Source: Geosiphon pyriformis (lineage: Eukaryota > Glomeromycota > Glomeromycetes > Archaeosporales > Geosiphonaceae). From it: DNA of 64,000 nucleotides. Every line of letters starts with the position of its first letter. Positions within the stretch are counted from its first letter, which is position 1. Positions 33,702-46,150 of this stretch are shown one piece after another. The position numbers were made by a program, and so were the translations under genes. A model generated the notes under the pieces. It was not told where the DNA came from and made no database searches. It saw only the letters and a program-made list of their open reading frames with translations. The stretch covers positions 5,809 through 69,808 of the forward strand of contig JAAOMT010000144.1 of assembly GCA_016748015.1 (NCBI GenBank), in the 5' to 3' direction.

Positions 33702-35348
33702 AGAAGAAGAAGGTGATCTTGAAGAAAATTGTTCATCAGAAGATAGATTGGGGATTGATGCGTTACGTGAAAAACTAGAAGAAGTTCGAAATGAAGGAAG
33801 GCAAAGATGGGAACGTATGGAAAATATTTATGCTGAAATAAAAGCATTTCAGCAACAACCAGAATCAAAGGTTAGTAATCTAAAAATTCTTCCCTCTTAT
33901 CATCATTTATAAGCAACTAATGATAAATCAATTATCTATTTTTTCCTTCTCTTTTGTAAAATTCCTTTAAAGATAAATAGCATTACAAATTCCCATTTAC
34001 CATCACCATCATCATCATTCAATCCACCACAAAATTCTCAGTTTCCATTCCTACTCGTGGATGCGGACGCAGGAATGCTGAGACTAAACATAGAAAATCC
34101 GAAAATCCCATTAAAATCTACGATACCTACAACTTCTAGAGTAAAAGTGACTGAATTTTCTTCACATTCATTACCTTATTCGTCATCTGTACTGCGCAAC
34201 AATGATCAAAAAACACATTCACATTATTACAATCCATATCCACTGCGTTCACATATCAAGAATTATGGATTACCGGCTCAAGGTTTGAATTCAACATTTT
34301 GATATAATGGTCATTTTTATCTCATGTTTTGTGTGATATCTTTCACATTCGCTTTTTTCTTTTTTGGGCCTTTTTTTTATTACATGGATCGCTTATTCTC
34401 ATTCTAGTATTCTTCACTTTTAAGTTAAAATACCAAAAAGGTCACTAAGCCTCGATGTTTTGTTCATCCCCTTTTTAAAAATAATTATAAACAATAATAT
34501 TAGTCGCTGATTCTACTGCTGTTGCAAGTTTATCTGCTGCGGAAATTCTTGAAATATCAAGACCATTCGTCCCCTACAAGATGGCCACCATTACCTTTAA
34601 TTATAACGGGAACGGTATTCGACCATTGCTGGGTCGCTCAATGGCACCTTTTCTAAACTCAATGACTCACGCTTCTACATTCAATACTCCATCTTTTCCA
34701 ATAATCACCGGGTTCAAGGACTCGGCTCATCTGCAAAGCTGGCTGAAAAGCAAATTATGGGCTTTAATTTACGATAATCAAGATAATAGTTTGGGTGGAT
34801 TGATTAATCCAGAAACTGAAAAGTTTGAACTTCGACCGATATATGATTTTGATTTCAATGATGATAATGAGAATTCCGCATCTCAACAATTCGAAATCAT
34901 GCTATGTCATCGAGCCGCACCATCAAAAGAGTCTGAAGCAACAATTGATGAAAATGGGCAAGGGGTCGAATATGATTCTGATCATGATGAGTTTGATAAT
35001 ATTGGAATGGAGAATTCTTCCAATAACATTCAAATAGAATCTGTCGATCAAAATGGAATCGGCGATGAGCTGGTTGGAAATAGTGAATTTTCTACCGATC
35101 AATTCTTTGGAAAAGTTTATGGCGTCATAAGATACTTTGTGAATCATATGCCATGGTTACGTGAGAATTGTATGATGCTATCACGCAGCACGATAGGGGG
35201 TGGCATGATGATGAATTTTTGGAATGATGGCGTTTTTACGGATGTTGTCGTGGAAATCCGTTATGATGTTCAACCCACAGCCACCTCGGCAAAAGACACC
35301 GCTTCTCAAAAAAACCATTTAGCCAGACGCGGAAGATTATTTTTCTAA
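32923..35348 (+). CDS. Zn2Cys6 (Gal4-type) transcription factor, three exons
   Basis: About 700 residues from exons 32923-33870, 33973-34282 and 34504-35348, all joining in frame (phases 0 and 1). The N-terminus is rich in Gln, His and Pro, typical of fungal activation regions. Residues 189-216 form the binuclear cluster with canonical spacing, Cys189-x2-192-x6-199-x6-206-x2-209-x6-216, preceded by 'NPNRA' and containing 'KKRKVKCDRK'. An acidic Glu run (GAA/GAG microsatellite, about 33663-33712) follows, then a short helical stretch in the usual linker/dimerisation place. Exon 2 holds 'FPFLLVDADAGMLRL'; exon 3 holds a 280-residue domain I do not recognise, with 'LLGRSMAPFLNSM', an acidic middle and a basic end. 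The second donor (GTTTGA) is weak; if unused, the protein would stop at 34302 and exon 3 would be a separate gene starting at ATG 34581. Nuclear, DNA-binding; targets unknown. Confidence 0.75.
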
Positions 35349-38300
35349 CGGAAATAACTTGAAAGACTCGGGACATTTCATTTTTGTCCCTTATTCAATC
35401 AAACAGGTTAATGCTTTATTGGGGATGAAAAAAATGACAATTTAGTAAATTGAAAAAATTCCTCAATCAAATCATTTGCCGATTTAATATTTTTTGAAGA
35501 TAAGAAGCATTATCCCTTTTAATAAAACAATCTCTTTACTACCATTTTGTTCTATTTTTTTCACTAAAATTTTTACTGCTCCCTTCTCTTGGTTTTTGAC
35601 TTTCTCTTATTAATGCTACTTTGAATAGTTTTATTCCATTATGCAATGAAGAATTAAGTTACTTCCTTATGCTCCTTTACTTCGAAAAAACGTACTTTGT
35701 AAATAGAGAAAATAATACATGCGATTCAATCACAATGCTTGATTGAGAAGAGATTTTTCGATAATTAGGATTTTATGATTCGATAATATTATGAACCTTC
35801 CAAAAATTTATGAAAAAAAAATTCTTTTAACTATTTATCATCAACACTTAAAAATAATAAGTTGAAAAAATTAGTCAATATGCATCTCAAAAAAATTTCG
35901 AATAAATTTGAAGAGAAAAACAACATATTTGCAAAATATATACATAAAATTTTTATCAAAATATAATAATTTTCAAGGATTTCTATGGTTTAAAAATTAA
36001 ATTGGTTGCGAAATTTTTTTTTTGAAAATTCGAATTTACAAAATACATCAAAAAACTGGAATATAAAATATTGGAAAAAATTAATCGATATAAAGTGTTT
36101 TAAAATAGTGGTTTCAAAATATAACAAATACTCCATTTGGTATCATTCAAATGCCGAGAATCGATAAGAATTTTTTTTAAATTTGAGTAAGATTTTGAGT
36201 AATAGAGTTACTAAAAGATCTCTTTTTTTTTCTCTTGGGTTGGATTTATCATATAAAATCTGTTGAATTGTTTTTATTAAAAAAAAATTTCAATTACATG
36301 TAAAAAATAAAGGAGATATGAAGAAAAGCTTGAAATTTAGAGAGCTGAAAAGAAAAAAAGTATTATAAATTGTAAGAAAGAAAAAATCTTTATTTTTATT
36401 TTTATTTTTATTTTTCGAGTTATTAAAAATAATTTTAAAGAAAAAACGAATTTAAAATTTTTTATAATCAATGGAAAGAATTTATATAAAGAACATATCA
36501 TGACAGTTTCGTTTTTGTTGTTAACAATGGGTAAACTCTAAAAAACGTTTAATTCAAAAAAGTTTTTTTTTTTTTTTAAGATTTTAAAAAAAAAATACTT
36601 TCTGTTATTTAGAATATCGATTAACATATTTTAAAAGTTCTAGGATCATCTTTATTTATGATAAATTTTTTTAAAAGAACATGTGTTGTTGAAAATTTGA
36701 ATTCTAAAGAGTAGAATTTGGACTTTTCTATAACTACTGTTTGTTTGTTTGTTTGTTTTTTTTTGATTTGGCAATATTACTACATAATTCTTAGAGGTCG
36801 AAATATCATACAATTCTCCAGTTTTAAAAGAATTTGGATCCCACCAAAATGCGTCAAAAATAAAAATAAAAAAACCCAGCATTTTAAAACAAAGTCTTTT
36901 CAACAATTATATTTATCTCAATTTGCTTTTTTGACATAGTTAAACTTTTTCAGAGAATATATTTAGATAAAAATCTATTCTAGATTTTTTATTATCTTGG
37001 GATCTTTAATCATCATTAAGAAAGTCAAATGTGAATCAGATAAGCTTTATCTTTATGACCAACAAGAAAGTCTTTAAATATACATAATAAAAATCCAAAT
37101 ATTAAACATTATTTCATTGTGTGTTCTTGTCAAACAATTAAAGTTTTTTCCAAGGTTCTTTGTAAATATTAAGAAACATAACACACAAATTCAAAATTTT
37201 CAAAAATATAATAATTATCAATATATTATTCCCATTTAAAAATTCTTTCAAAACGAGGATTAATATTCAAAAGAAATTTTAAAATTCCAACTTTATAATA
37301 CCGATTCAGCTAAATTTTATTTCGAAAAAGATTTAAAATTCATGAATCACATCCAAAAAAAAAAGTTGGCCATTTTTGGGCTTCAAGTGATTTTTATTTC
37401 AAGCGATAATCAATATCCCTTATCTAAATCTTTTAGATAATCAAATCTCTTAAATTCACATGAAAAAAATCTTTATCAATCGACCTTTTTATCCAGTTTC
37501 TCAGAGCTTAACCTTAATCATATTTTCATGCCAAACATCTTTTCTCATTTTACAAGCGGGAATTAATTTTTTTTGTAAATCAAGAGGTTAAATATCTTTT
37601 CATTAAAAATTAGGTATAAAACATAAGATCATAAGGTGAGAAATTATGCTCATGCCACTTTTAAACTTAAATTTTTTAAAAGTTCCCATTAGTTTTAAAT
37701 CCAAATAAGCATGATACAAAAGAGTATATACAATTATAATTCATATAATTATGAGAGATTTTCTTCATTAAGACACCTGTAACGACATGGAACAATATCT
37801 ATAAAAAAAATTTAATTAATGTAGCAAAATCTTAGCTTCGAGGCTGCAATCTTGAATATTACCCATAATGATATGTAACATATCCAGATAGAGTTAAATC
37901 AAAGGAAAACGATCTTTTTTTGAATTAAAGATAAAATTTTCTTAAAATGAGAAATTAAATATTTTTTAACCTTTTTACATGTTCATTTAGTAGCATTTAG
38001 AGAAAGTCATTTTCTTTTGATTCCAAATAGCTTTTAAGATAAAAAGATCTTCGTAATCATCTATTATAAATAAAGCTTTCGGAAAAAGTATATATTAAAA
38101 TGACATAGACCTTTCCTAATTAATATCGTACTGAAAATGATGACCGTAAAGGTTTCCTTTTTTAGAATTTTCCAATTATTAATGTTGATTAAGTTTTACC
38201 TATAAACTGGTTCCATCGTGACTTTGGGAAGTTCCGAGAATTTTCGCATGTGAAACACAAATTTTTCAGACGAATAATTTTTATACAAAAATGTTTGATC

Positions 38301-39672
38301 AACCTCAGGAGTGGATTCCTTTTTTGGTGCACAAAGTTTCGTAGCCCGATTGATAAAGGTTCCCTAATCAATGACCCAAGTTTCTGAACTTAAAATTCGG
38401 GTCACAATAATTTTAAGATTGCGCCAAAACCCAAAGCTTAAAATTTTTTTAAGGAGCCCATGAATATATGAAGATAAATTTGGGCTTAAAATGTGTAACA
38501 AATCTAAAACTGTGATTTGATTCCAGAGATTACCATTTAACTAAAGCTGAAAAAAAAAGTTCTGATTTTAGGTATTGTTTTTACAAATTACTTTTTTTAA
38601 GTGCCAAAATTTCTTATTAATGTTCATAATCAAGTATAAATTCAAAAAATTAAATATCACAACTCAATTTAAAAAATTAATCAAGACTTTTCAAATAATT
38701 ATTTCAAAATTAAAAAATAATTTTTGGTTAATTTAACATATTTAATTTATACTTTATAATGTTAAATTAAAAAAGATAAATTTTATAAAAAATTTTTTTA
38801 AAACAAAATTATTTGAATAAAATTTATTTTAATAAATTGATAATTGGAAATTATTTTAATTTGATTTTATTTTAATTTTAGGCACTTTTATAAATTATAT
38901 ATATATGTAATTCTTGTCATATTTTACTTGAATCTAATTTGAATTGATTAATATATAAAATACCATTATTATTAATTAAAAATTTTGTTCAATAGCCAAG
39001 AAATCTAAATTTTGAATTCCATTAAACCAATTTTCTAAATATAAAGAATGCTAGTAATGTATTGCACCACTATTTGCCTCAATAACTGTGAAGACATCTA
39101 CTAATAATTCCTTTATTTGGAAAAATATATTTAAATAATGGAGTTACATGTTTTTCTATGCTTCAAATTTCCTCTTAGTGTCTCTTATCTGTACCTTGGT
39201 ATGTACTGCACCAATAATATATGAAAATAAAAATTTCTAATTAATCAACTCTATAAATTATAACAGGGTGGCGAATTAATTTTTATCCCCTCCTCTTCTG
39301 TTTATATATGTTTATCATGTATTTTAATTACTGCATTATTTGGGTAATTTTGTAGCAGGATCACTGTCAAAACTTTAACACGGATTTTAATATGCGATCT
39401 TAATATTAAAAATTTGATATAAAAAAATTCCTATTTAGATCTTTGTTGAAAAACGAATTCTGCACCTTAAAAACTTTAAAATTTGGAAATGAAATCGCCA
39501 ACTGCATGCAATATAGCAAAGAGATTTTTATTGGTCATCTTTATCATGTTTATCATGTGGTGCAGGGGATATTTTGAAAAAAAAAGCTTATCTTGGAATT
39601 ATCCTTATATTAATACAGTCTTTCACGCATCCATTTAAGTCACTAAAAGTTGTTTTTCCTTTTTTATGAAAA
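35349..39672. other. 4.3-kb gene-free AT-rich stretch
   Basis: No gene recognised. A (TTTTA)n array lies at about 36389-36415. Short open frames on either strand are low-complexity and AT-driven. Confidence 0.6.
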
Positions 39673-40992
39673 ATGCATCCAGAGGGGCCAAAGCTTAAAA
39701 ATACAAACTGTCCTCAATGTCATAAAGTTTGGAATTACAGACTAAAAATCTGTCCAACATGTGATATTTCATCATGGACAAGCGGAAACAGTTGTATTGA
39801 CGAAGTTATCAAAAATGCTCAAATTAATGCTGGAAATGGATGGCTAGACGAATGGGCTTGGTTTGAATGGATTTCATACTCTGAATTTAAAAATATTGAA
39901 CCGATAGGCCAAGGTCAATATGGAAGGGTGTATAAGTGTGATTGGAAGAGTGGTAAGGTGATCGGGTTTAATAGAACAAAGAGAAAATTGGAACGAGAGG
40001 GAAACCATAAAGTTGCTTTGAAGACTTTTTGGAATTCATGTAATGGATGTGAAAGCTTTCTGGCAGAGGTATTGAAGTGAAAAAAAATTCAATTTTCTGC
40101 ATTGTCATGTTTGAGTGCACTAAAATTCCATTTTTTTTTATCGATCCTTTAGCTGAAATCCATAAATCGTTTCATTTTACAATCCCTTTGGAATCATAAT
40201 ATTTGTCGAATCTACGGTCTTTCAAAAGATCCTAAGACAAATGATTTGATTCTGATTATGTGGTACGCAACTGGAGGCAACTTAAGTCATGAACTACGAT
40301 ATAACTGGACAAACTTCTCTTGGCGAATGAAACTTCTACTATTAGGAGGCCTCGCGAGTGGTCTTGAATCAATACACACTGAAGGATACGTTCATGGAAA
40401 TTTACATTGTGGGAATATTTTATCAGATCCTCATGGAATTGAACTCAAGATTACTGATATTGGTCAGCGTAGACCCATCAATCTGCCACCATCAACGGAA
40501 CCCAGAGAAATTTGGGGAGTCGTTCCATACCTGGCCCCAGAAGTCTTAAAATACGGAAAATATTCACCAAAAGCTGATATTTACAGTTTCGGCATAATAA
40601 TGTCGGAGGTTGCATCCCAGCATTCTGATCCGCCCTTCTCCCAGTTTCCGCACGACAGTATTCTGGTTCAAAAAATTTGCAATGGCTTAAGACCGGCGAT
40701 TGGTCGAGAGACACCAGATTGTTGTGTTAAATTGATGAAACGTTGCTGGGACGAAGATCCGAATAAACGCCCAACAATATATGATATTGAAGAAATTCTA
40801 ATGAAATGGCTTCGTGAAGATATGACTGAGAGTTGGATACCTCATAGTGTGTATGCTAAATATCGACAATTTATCCCAAATGATAAAGCAATTTATATCA
40901 GTCGGTCACTGAGTGAAATCTTGAGTAAGGATTTGAAGCGAGAGAGAAAAAAGAGGCGACTGTTGAATCGTATTTTGATAAAGAGAAATTAG
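39673..40992 (+). CDS. Protein kinase-like protein, predicted pseudokinase, two exons
   Basis: 411 residues, exons 39673-40068 and 40153-40992 (phase 0). Residues 13-30 form a Cys4 ribbon (C13-x2-C16 ... C27-x2-C30), then 'SSWTSGNSCIDEVI', a head region seen in the very large kinase families of arbuscular mycorrhizal fungi. Kinase landmarks: glycine loop 'IGQGQYGRVYKC' (78-89), ATP-anchoring Lys117 in 'VALK', alpha-C Glu132, metal-binding Asp234 in 'ITDIG' (normally DFG), 'YLAPE' (258-262), and 'PKADIYSFGII'. The catalytic loop reads 'VHGNLHCGNIL' (212-222): the essential Asp of HRD is Asn215, though Asn220 is kept. Asp-to-Asn there usually abolishes phosphotransfer while ATP binding may survive. 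The C-terminus after 'WDEDPNKRPTI' is basic. A role as an allosteric partner or scaffold is inference. Confidence 0.9.
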
Positions 40993-42316
40993 TTATTGAA
41001 TGATGGAGAGTTTTTTTGCATTGTTCTTCTTGAATTATAAAATTTGAACAGTCATAGGAAGGCATGTTAGAAGTTTCACCGTTTAATCTTTGATAGCATT
41101 ATCTCTTTTCCAAGATTCGATTTGATATCTCTGTAAAATATAAAAAACGTTCAATTTGTAAAAAGATTCTATTTATTTCGATATTAAGAATTGTTTCGAG
41201 ACTTGACAAGAAATGTGCAATATGTGAATCATTTAATTTTGAAAGTAATAAATTTAACTTCAAAGTGAATTAACCAGTTCCTAGCTCATAATTATTGGGT
41301 AAAATGAAGGTTTCGTCCAGCAGAGGATCTTTATTTTTATCCAAAGTTATTTGGCCATTTATAAAAAAAATAAGCTTAGGCAAATTGTATACAAATATCT
41401 TTTTAAAACAAACTGAAGTGTCTTCATGATAGAATTTGGAATAGCTTGGTCAATTTTTTAAAGCAAGATTATAAACTAAGCGTTTAATAAGAAAAAATTA
41501 TTAAAATAATAATAATAATAATTAAAAATTTTCTTTTCCCCAAAAATACGCTATATTTTATATCAAAAAGCTTCGGAATAACTACTTGTAATCTCTTCGA
41601 ATCAATTTATATATATTCTTCATTAATTCTGGGAAAAATTTTTTACAGTATCGCCCAATATTAAAACTTTATTGAATGTTTGGCTATTTTTTTTCTTTGT
41701 TAATATACAATCTGTTTTTTGTTCTTAAAAATTTTAGAAATTGATAGCTGGAAAATTTGCAACTTCGAGAAAATTCAAATTTCATAAAGTAAAAGGTATT
41801 TTCAATTTATAAAAAGAGTTAAAAACAAAGATATATAATGATAAAAATATAATAATTTTCATGATAAAGTCGTTCACTAAATTAGGTTTTTCAAAGTGTA
41901 ATTTGACCTATTGATATGAGAGGCTCACCTTAAAATATTTTCGATATGCAGCGATATTTTATATAAATACCAGAAGAAAAGATACTTTCTAGAATGCATA
42001 AGAAAATTGTGCCATCACAAATAGTAAAATATGTAAAAAGATCATTTTCAACTTTCTTCTTTTATTTGAATTGTTAAAGGCAATAATTAAAACATAACTC
42101 GTGTATAGTATCAGCCAATGAAAATTTATTTTCGAAAGTGAATGTCGGCCACATAAATCATATGACTTGCAACATTCGGATTGGATCAGTATCACGCGAA
42201 AATCACTTCTCTTTACCGTCTTTACGCCCAATTTTTTTAAACGTTCTTTGAAATGGACGTGTAAATACTACCGGAAAATTTTTCGCAATATTTAACTCTT
42301 TAAATAATTCTTTACG
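40993..42316. other. Intergenic, AT-rich
   Basis: No gene recognised. Confidence 0.6.
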
Positions 42317-42632
42317 ATGCCAACCCTAGAGAGCAAGCAGATTAAACTAGTTGACTCTGATACATTGCGCAAAAGAACATCTCTTTCTATTATAGATGAC
42401 TGGAAGGTATGTTTGTAGTGAGTGTAATTAACTGGTTTTTTTTGCTGAGAACTGGACTAAAGAAAACAATCAAATCAGAACGACAAAGATGATTGAAAAA
42501 CATATTATCGAACTTAGTATACTGATGGTATGCTATCTTGAGTTCTGTTCGTATGACGAGACATACAGAACCATGGATAGTACGAGATCAAAATACAAAA
42601 CAGATCACAGAGAGAAATGTCCAAGAAAATGA
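42317..42632 (+). CDS. Small two-exon hypothetical protein
   Basis: Not recognised. Exon 42317-42406 reads 'PTLESKQIKLVDSDTLRKR' after Met and ends 'SLSIIDDWK' at a consensus GTATGT donor. A 43-nt intron contains ATTAAC as branch site and ends TGCTGAG. Exon 42450-42632 continues in phase 0 ('NWTKENNQIRTTKMIEKHI' ... 'YRTMDSTRSKYKTDHR') to TGA, giving 90 residues. Base composition is clearly less AT-rich than the surroundings and amino-acid use is normal, so it is a better candidate than most short frames here. No signal peptide or motif. The alternative is a fragment of a larger decayed gene. Confidence 0.4.
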
Positions 42633-43365
42633 TTGGCAATATTCGAAATTCAATTTCAAATTTATCAAATAAACCAAAAAATTATATTCTAACTCATCTT
42701 ATATATATGTATTCTATTATTTTTCAATTCAACATTTAAATTTCATTTTTTTTTTGCAAAATTAAAAATGCAAGCTTTTTTTTAAATATTGAGGCGAGAT
42801 TTGTCTTAAAGGAGTGCAATCAGCGATTATTAAGACGTGATCTCAAGACAAATTCTTAAAAATGATAGAATTATCGGTGGCTATTTGAAGGATCACGTGA
42901 AGGGATATTGGGCAGTCGTGATCTCCTTAATGATAATTGTGGTGATTACGAAATTATGAAACGTTTGCGTATCTGATTTTTCACGCGCATGATAAGCTAG
43001 TTGCTGAGTCTTGAGTCTTTGATTTTTTGTACTTGTTCAATAAATTATTTTATTTTCGGATAGTATTAAATGTCAAGTATGGGGAATGAAGTTACTTGTC
43101 TCAAAGGTTTACCTAATGTTTCTCATTGGTACCATTCGGTGTCCAATCAATCAATCTATCAATCAATCAATTTGGAAGACCATCATGAATTGCTAAATAC
43201 ACTGAGAAACTTAAATTTTGATTTCAATTTCTTCTGTCACATTGATTAGCATATTACAAAAGAGAATATTTGATGTTGTTTATTAATAAAAGTATTAATT
43301 TGGATATTAATGGAATGTCATCATCAATATTTGAACAAACTTCTGAACCCGATACTGGTATTGAG
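42633..43365. other. Intergenic before the right arm
   Basis: Less AT-rich at about 42800-43040 but with no coherent frame. A short AATC repeat lies at about 43144-43170. Confidence 0.5.
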
Positions 43366-44001
43366 AAATTAATCTATGCCATTTAAATTGGAAACTTTAG
43401 CTTTTATTTTCTCAAAGATTTTAGCTATTTAAAATAAAATGGAAGAATGCAGAGAATTTTTCAAACTGCAATTTAAATGGATTCAAGAAAATATTACTAG
43501 TAATTTAAAATCGATTTTTTAGGTATATTTCCTCAGGATTTCTATTTTAAGGCATAATTTCTTCTAAAGTAGGTGTTTTAACTTGTATGCATGGCAAAAA
43601 TATTTTTACAAAATTGAAGGTTTTATTGTGTTGTTTTTCAATCTTTTAAAAGATTTATTGAAACCAAAGTTATGAAAATTTAGAAATTAAAAAACTTTTT
43701 GTCTGTAACCCATTAAAACATATCTAAGACTATTTAAGAATTGCTGGTTATTAATTATTCATTTAAATATATAATTTTGAAAGAAAAACACAGATATTTA
43801 TCTTTTAAAATAGCCAAGAAATCTTATAACTCTATTTACAGCTTTTATTTCATCAAGTTAGGCAAAAAATTATTTTTTCAATTCAAACAACTGTTTAAAC
43901 AAAAGAAAAAAAATGTCTTTTAAAACAATAAATTATCTAAAAAAATATCTGTCACATGTTTGAAAAATTCAAACTTGTTTTAATTAAATTAAAAATCGAA
44001 C

Positions 44002-44897
44002 NNNNNNNNNNNNNNNNNNNNNNNNNNNNNNNNNNNNNNNNNNNNNNNNNNNNNNNNNNNNNNNNNNNNNNNNNNNNNNNNNNNNNNNNNNNNNNNNNNN
44101 NNNNNNNNNNNNNNNNNNNNNNNNNNNNNNNNNNNNNNNNNNNNNNNNNNNNNNNNNNNNNNNNNNNNNNNNNNNNNNNNNNNNNNNNNNNNNNNNNNNN
44201 NNNNNNNNNNNNNNNNNNNNNNNNNNNNNNNNNNNNNNNNNNNNNNNNNNNNNNNNNNNNNNNNNNNNNNNNNNNNNNNNNNNNNNNNNNNNNNNNNNNN
44301 NNNNNNNNNNNNNNNNNNNNNNNNNNNNNNNNNNNNNNNNNNNNNNNNNNNNNNNNNNNNNNNNNNNNNNNNNNNNNNNNNNNNNNNNNNNNNNNNNNNN
44401 NNNNNNNNNNNNNNNNNNNNNNNNNNNNNNNNNNNNNNNNNNNNNNNNNNNNNNNNNNNNNNNNNNNNNNNNNNNNNNNNNNNNNNNNNNNNNNNNNNNN
44501 NNNNNNNNNNNNNNNNNNNNNNNNNNNNNNNNNNNNNNNNNNNNNNNNNNNNNNNNNNNNNNNNNNNNNNNNNNNNNNNNNNNNNNNNNNNNNNNNNNNN
44601 NNNNNNNNNNNNNNNNNNNNNNNNNNNNNNNNNNNNNNNNNNNNNNNNNNNNNNNNNNNNNNNNNNNNNNNNNNNNNNNNNNNNNNNNNNNNNNNNNNNN
44701 NNNNNNNNNNNNNNNNNNNNNNNNNNNNNNNNNNNNNNNNNNNNNNNNNNNNNNNNNNNNNNNNNNNNNNNNNNNNNNNNNNNNNNNNNNNNNNNNNNNN
44801 NNNNNNNNNNNNNNNNNNNNNNNNNNNNNNNNNNNNNNNNNNNNNNNNNNNNNNNNNNNNNNNNNNNNNNNNNNNNNNNNNNNNNNNNNNNNNNNNN
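44002..44897. other. Run of unknown bases (N), 896 nt
   Basis: Counterpart of the N run in the left arm, flanked by the same sequences in reverse orientation but 59 bases longer. Confidence 0.98.
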
Positions 44898-44974
44898 GGT
44901 TGTGAATAATAAGTAATTAAATTAGCGTTAAAAATTACCCCAGCTCTCTATTTAGTAAGTAACTTTCTATTTTT

Positions 44975-45345
44975 TGGGGATCTTATTTTTTGGTACGCGT
45001 TTGACTTCACATAGAAATATCAATGAAAAACTCTATTTGAATGTCGTTACCCCGGAAAATATTAAATCTTACCTTATTTTTTATTTCTCGTACGCGTTTG
45101 ACTTCACATAGAGATGTCAATGAAAAACTCTAATTGAATGTCGCTACCCAAACAATATTAGATCTTACCTTTTTTTTTATTTCTGGTACGCTTTTGACTA
45201 CGCACAGAATTGTCAATCATTGAATGCAATTAAATCTTACCGTATTTTATTTCTGATGCGCGTTTGACTACATATGGAAATTGTCAATAAAAGACAATTT
45301 TGAGTGCTATTAGATGTTACCTTATTTTTTTAGCTTTTCGCGGCA
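44975..45345. repeat. Tandem array of about 95-bp units upstream of copy 3
   Basis: Same four-unit array as at 23090-23445, reverse-complemented. Two units contain ACGCGT within GTACGCGTTTGAC. Confidence 0.85.
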
Positions 45346-45528
45346 AATCTTCGATAGACAGGATCCTATTCTTAAATTGATCATTAATCCAATTAAAAAG
45401 CAAGTAATTTAAGCTTTATATTTGGTTAGATTGGAATGTGATAGATAGTAAATTCTAACTTTAATGATATAGAAGAAATCTAATTGTCAAGAAATAAAGA
45501 TACTAAATTGACTATGAGGTCAGATCAG

Positions 45529-45536
45529 TATAAATA
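45529..45536 (+). promoter_or_regulatory. TATA box of Asn/Gly-rich gene copy 3
   Basis: TATAAATA, 119 bases before the ATG. It is conserved with its surroundings upstream of copies 1 (15251-15258) and 2 (22890-22897), although much of the coding part has diverged, which supports a functional core promoter. Confidence 0.6.
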
Positions 45537-45654
45537 ACAGCTCGCTAGAGCCTCCCAAAAATTTAACTCAAAAATATAAAGCTTTCATCTTACAAAGCGA
45601 TAAAAACTCTTTAGAAAAACTAAAACCTTCCCAAAATCATATAACCAGCCAAAA

Positions 45655-46113
45655 ATGTCTCTAGCAAGCATATGTCTCACCATCTTCCTAGCTTCATCTT
45701 TGGTCATTGCATATCCAACTATCGAAAAAAGAGGAAGCTTTAACGGAAATAACAATGGTAATGGAAATATCGGAGACTTTAACGGAAACTATAATGGCAA
45801 CAACAATTTTGGAGACTTTAACGGAAACAACAATGGTAACAATGTTGGATTTTTCGATGGACAAATAAGACCATATAATTATTATGAATACCAGCCGTTT
45901 TTGGAAGGAGGTTTTGTTAAACGTGGATACAACGGGTACTCTAACGGATAATTTAACGGATACAATAACCGAGGGTGTAATAATGGAAATGGCAATGGAA
46001 ACAATAATTTTGGAAACAACAATCATAGTAGTAATAATGGTAACAATAATGGAAACAATCGTAGTAATAATAATGGAAATAATAATGGAAATAATAATGG
46101 AAATAACAACTGA
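45655..46113 (+). CDS. Asn/Gly-rich secreted protein, copy 3 (truncated by an in-frame stop)
   Basis: The best-preserved family member. Start ATG and signal peptide ('SLASICLTIFLASSLVIAYP') are intact. Next come 'TIEKRGS', a Lys-Arg site placed like a Kex2 propeptide cleavage, two 'GDFNGN' repeats, 'VGFFDGQIRPYNYYEYQPFL', a second Lys-Arg in 'GGFVKRGYNGYSNG', and TAA at 45949-45951. The frame then stays open for 53 more codons of Asn/Gly/Ser-rich sequence to TGA at 46111-46113; copy 2 has TAC (Tyr) at the stop, so the stop is probably a nonsense mutation. The remaining 98-residue protein could still be secreted and processed. Function unknown; the composition suggests an unfolded, wall-associated or peptide-precursor protein. 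A TATA box lies 119 bases upstream. Confidence 0.7.
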
Positions 46114-46150
46114 GATAATAATCAAAAAATCATAATGTGAAAGAAATTAG

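Noticed and set aside
38189-38371. Short minus-strand frame in the 4.3-kb desert
   Set aside because: Normal-looking composition but isolated, with no splice partners or motif.
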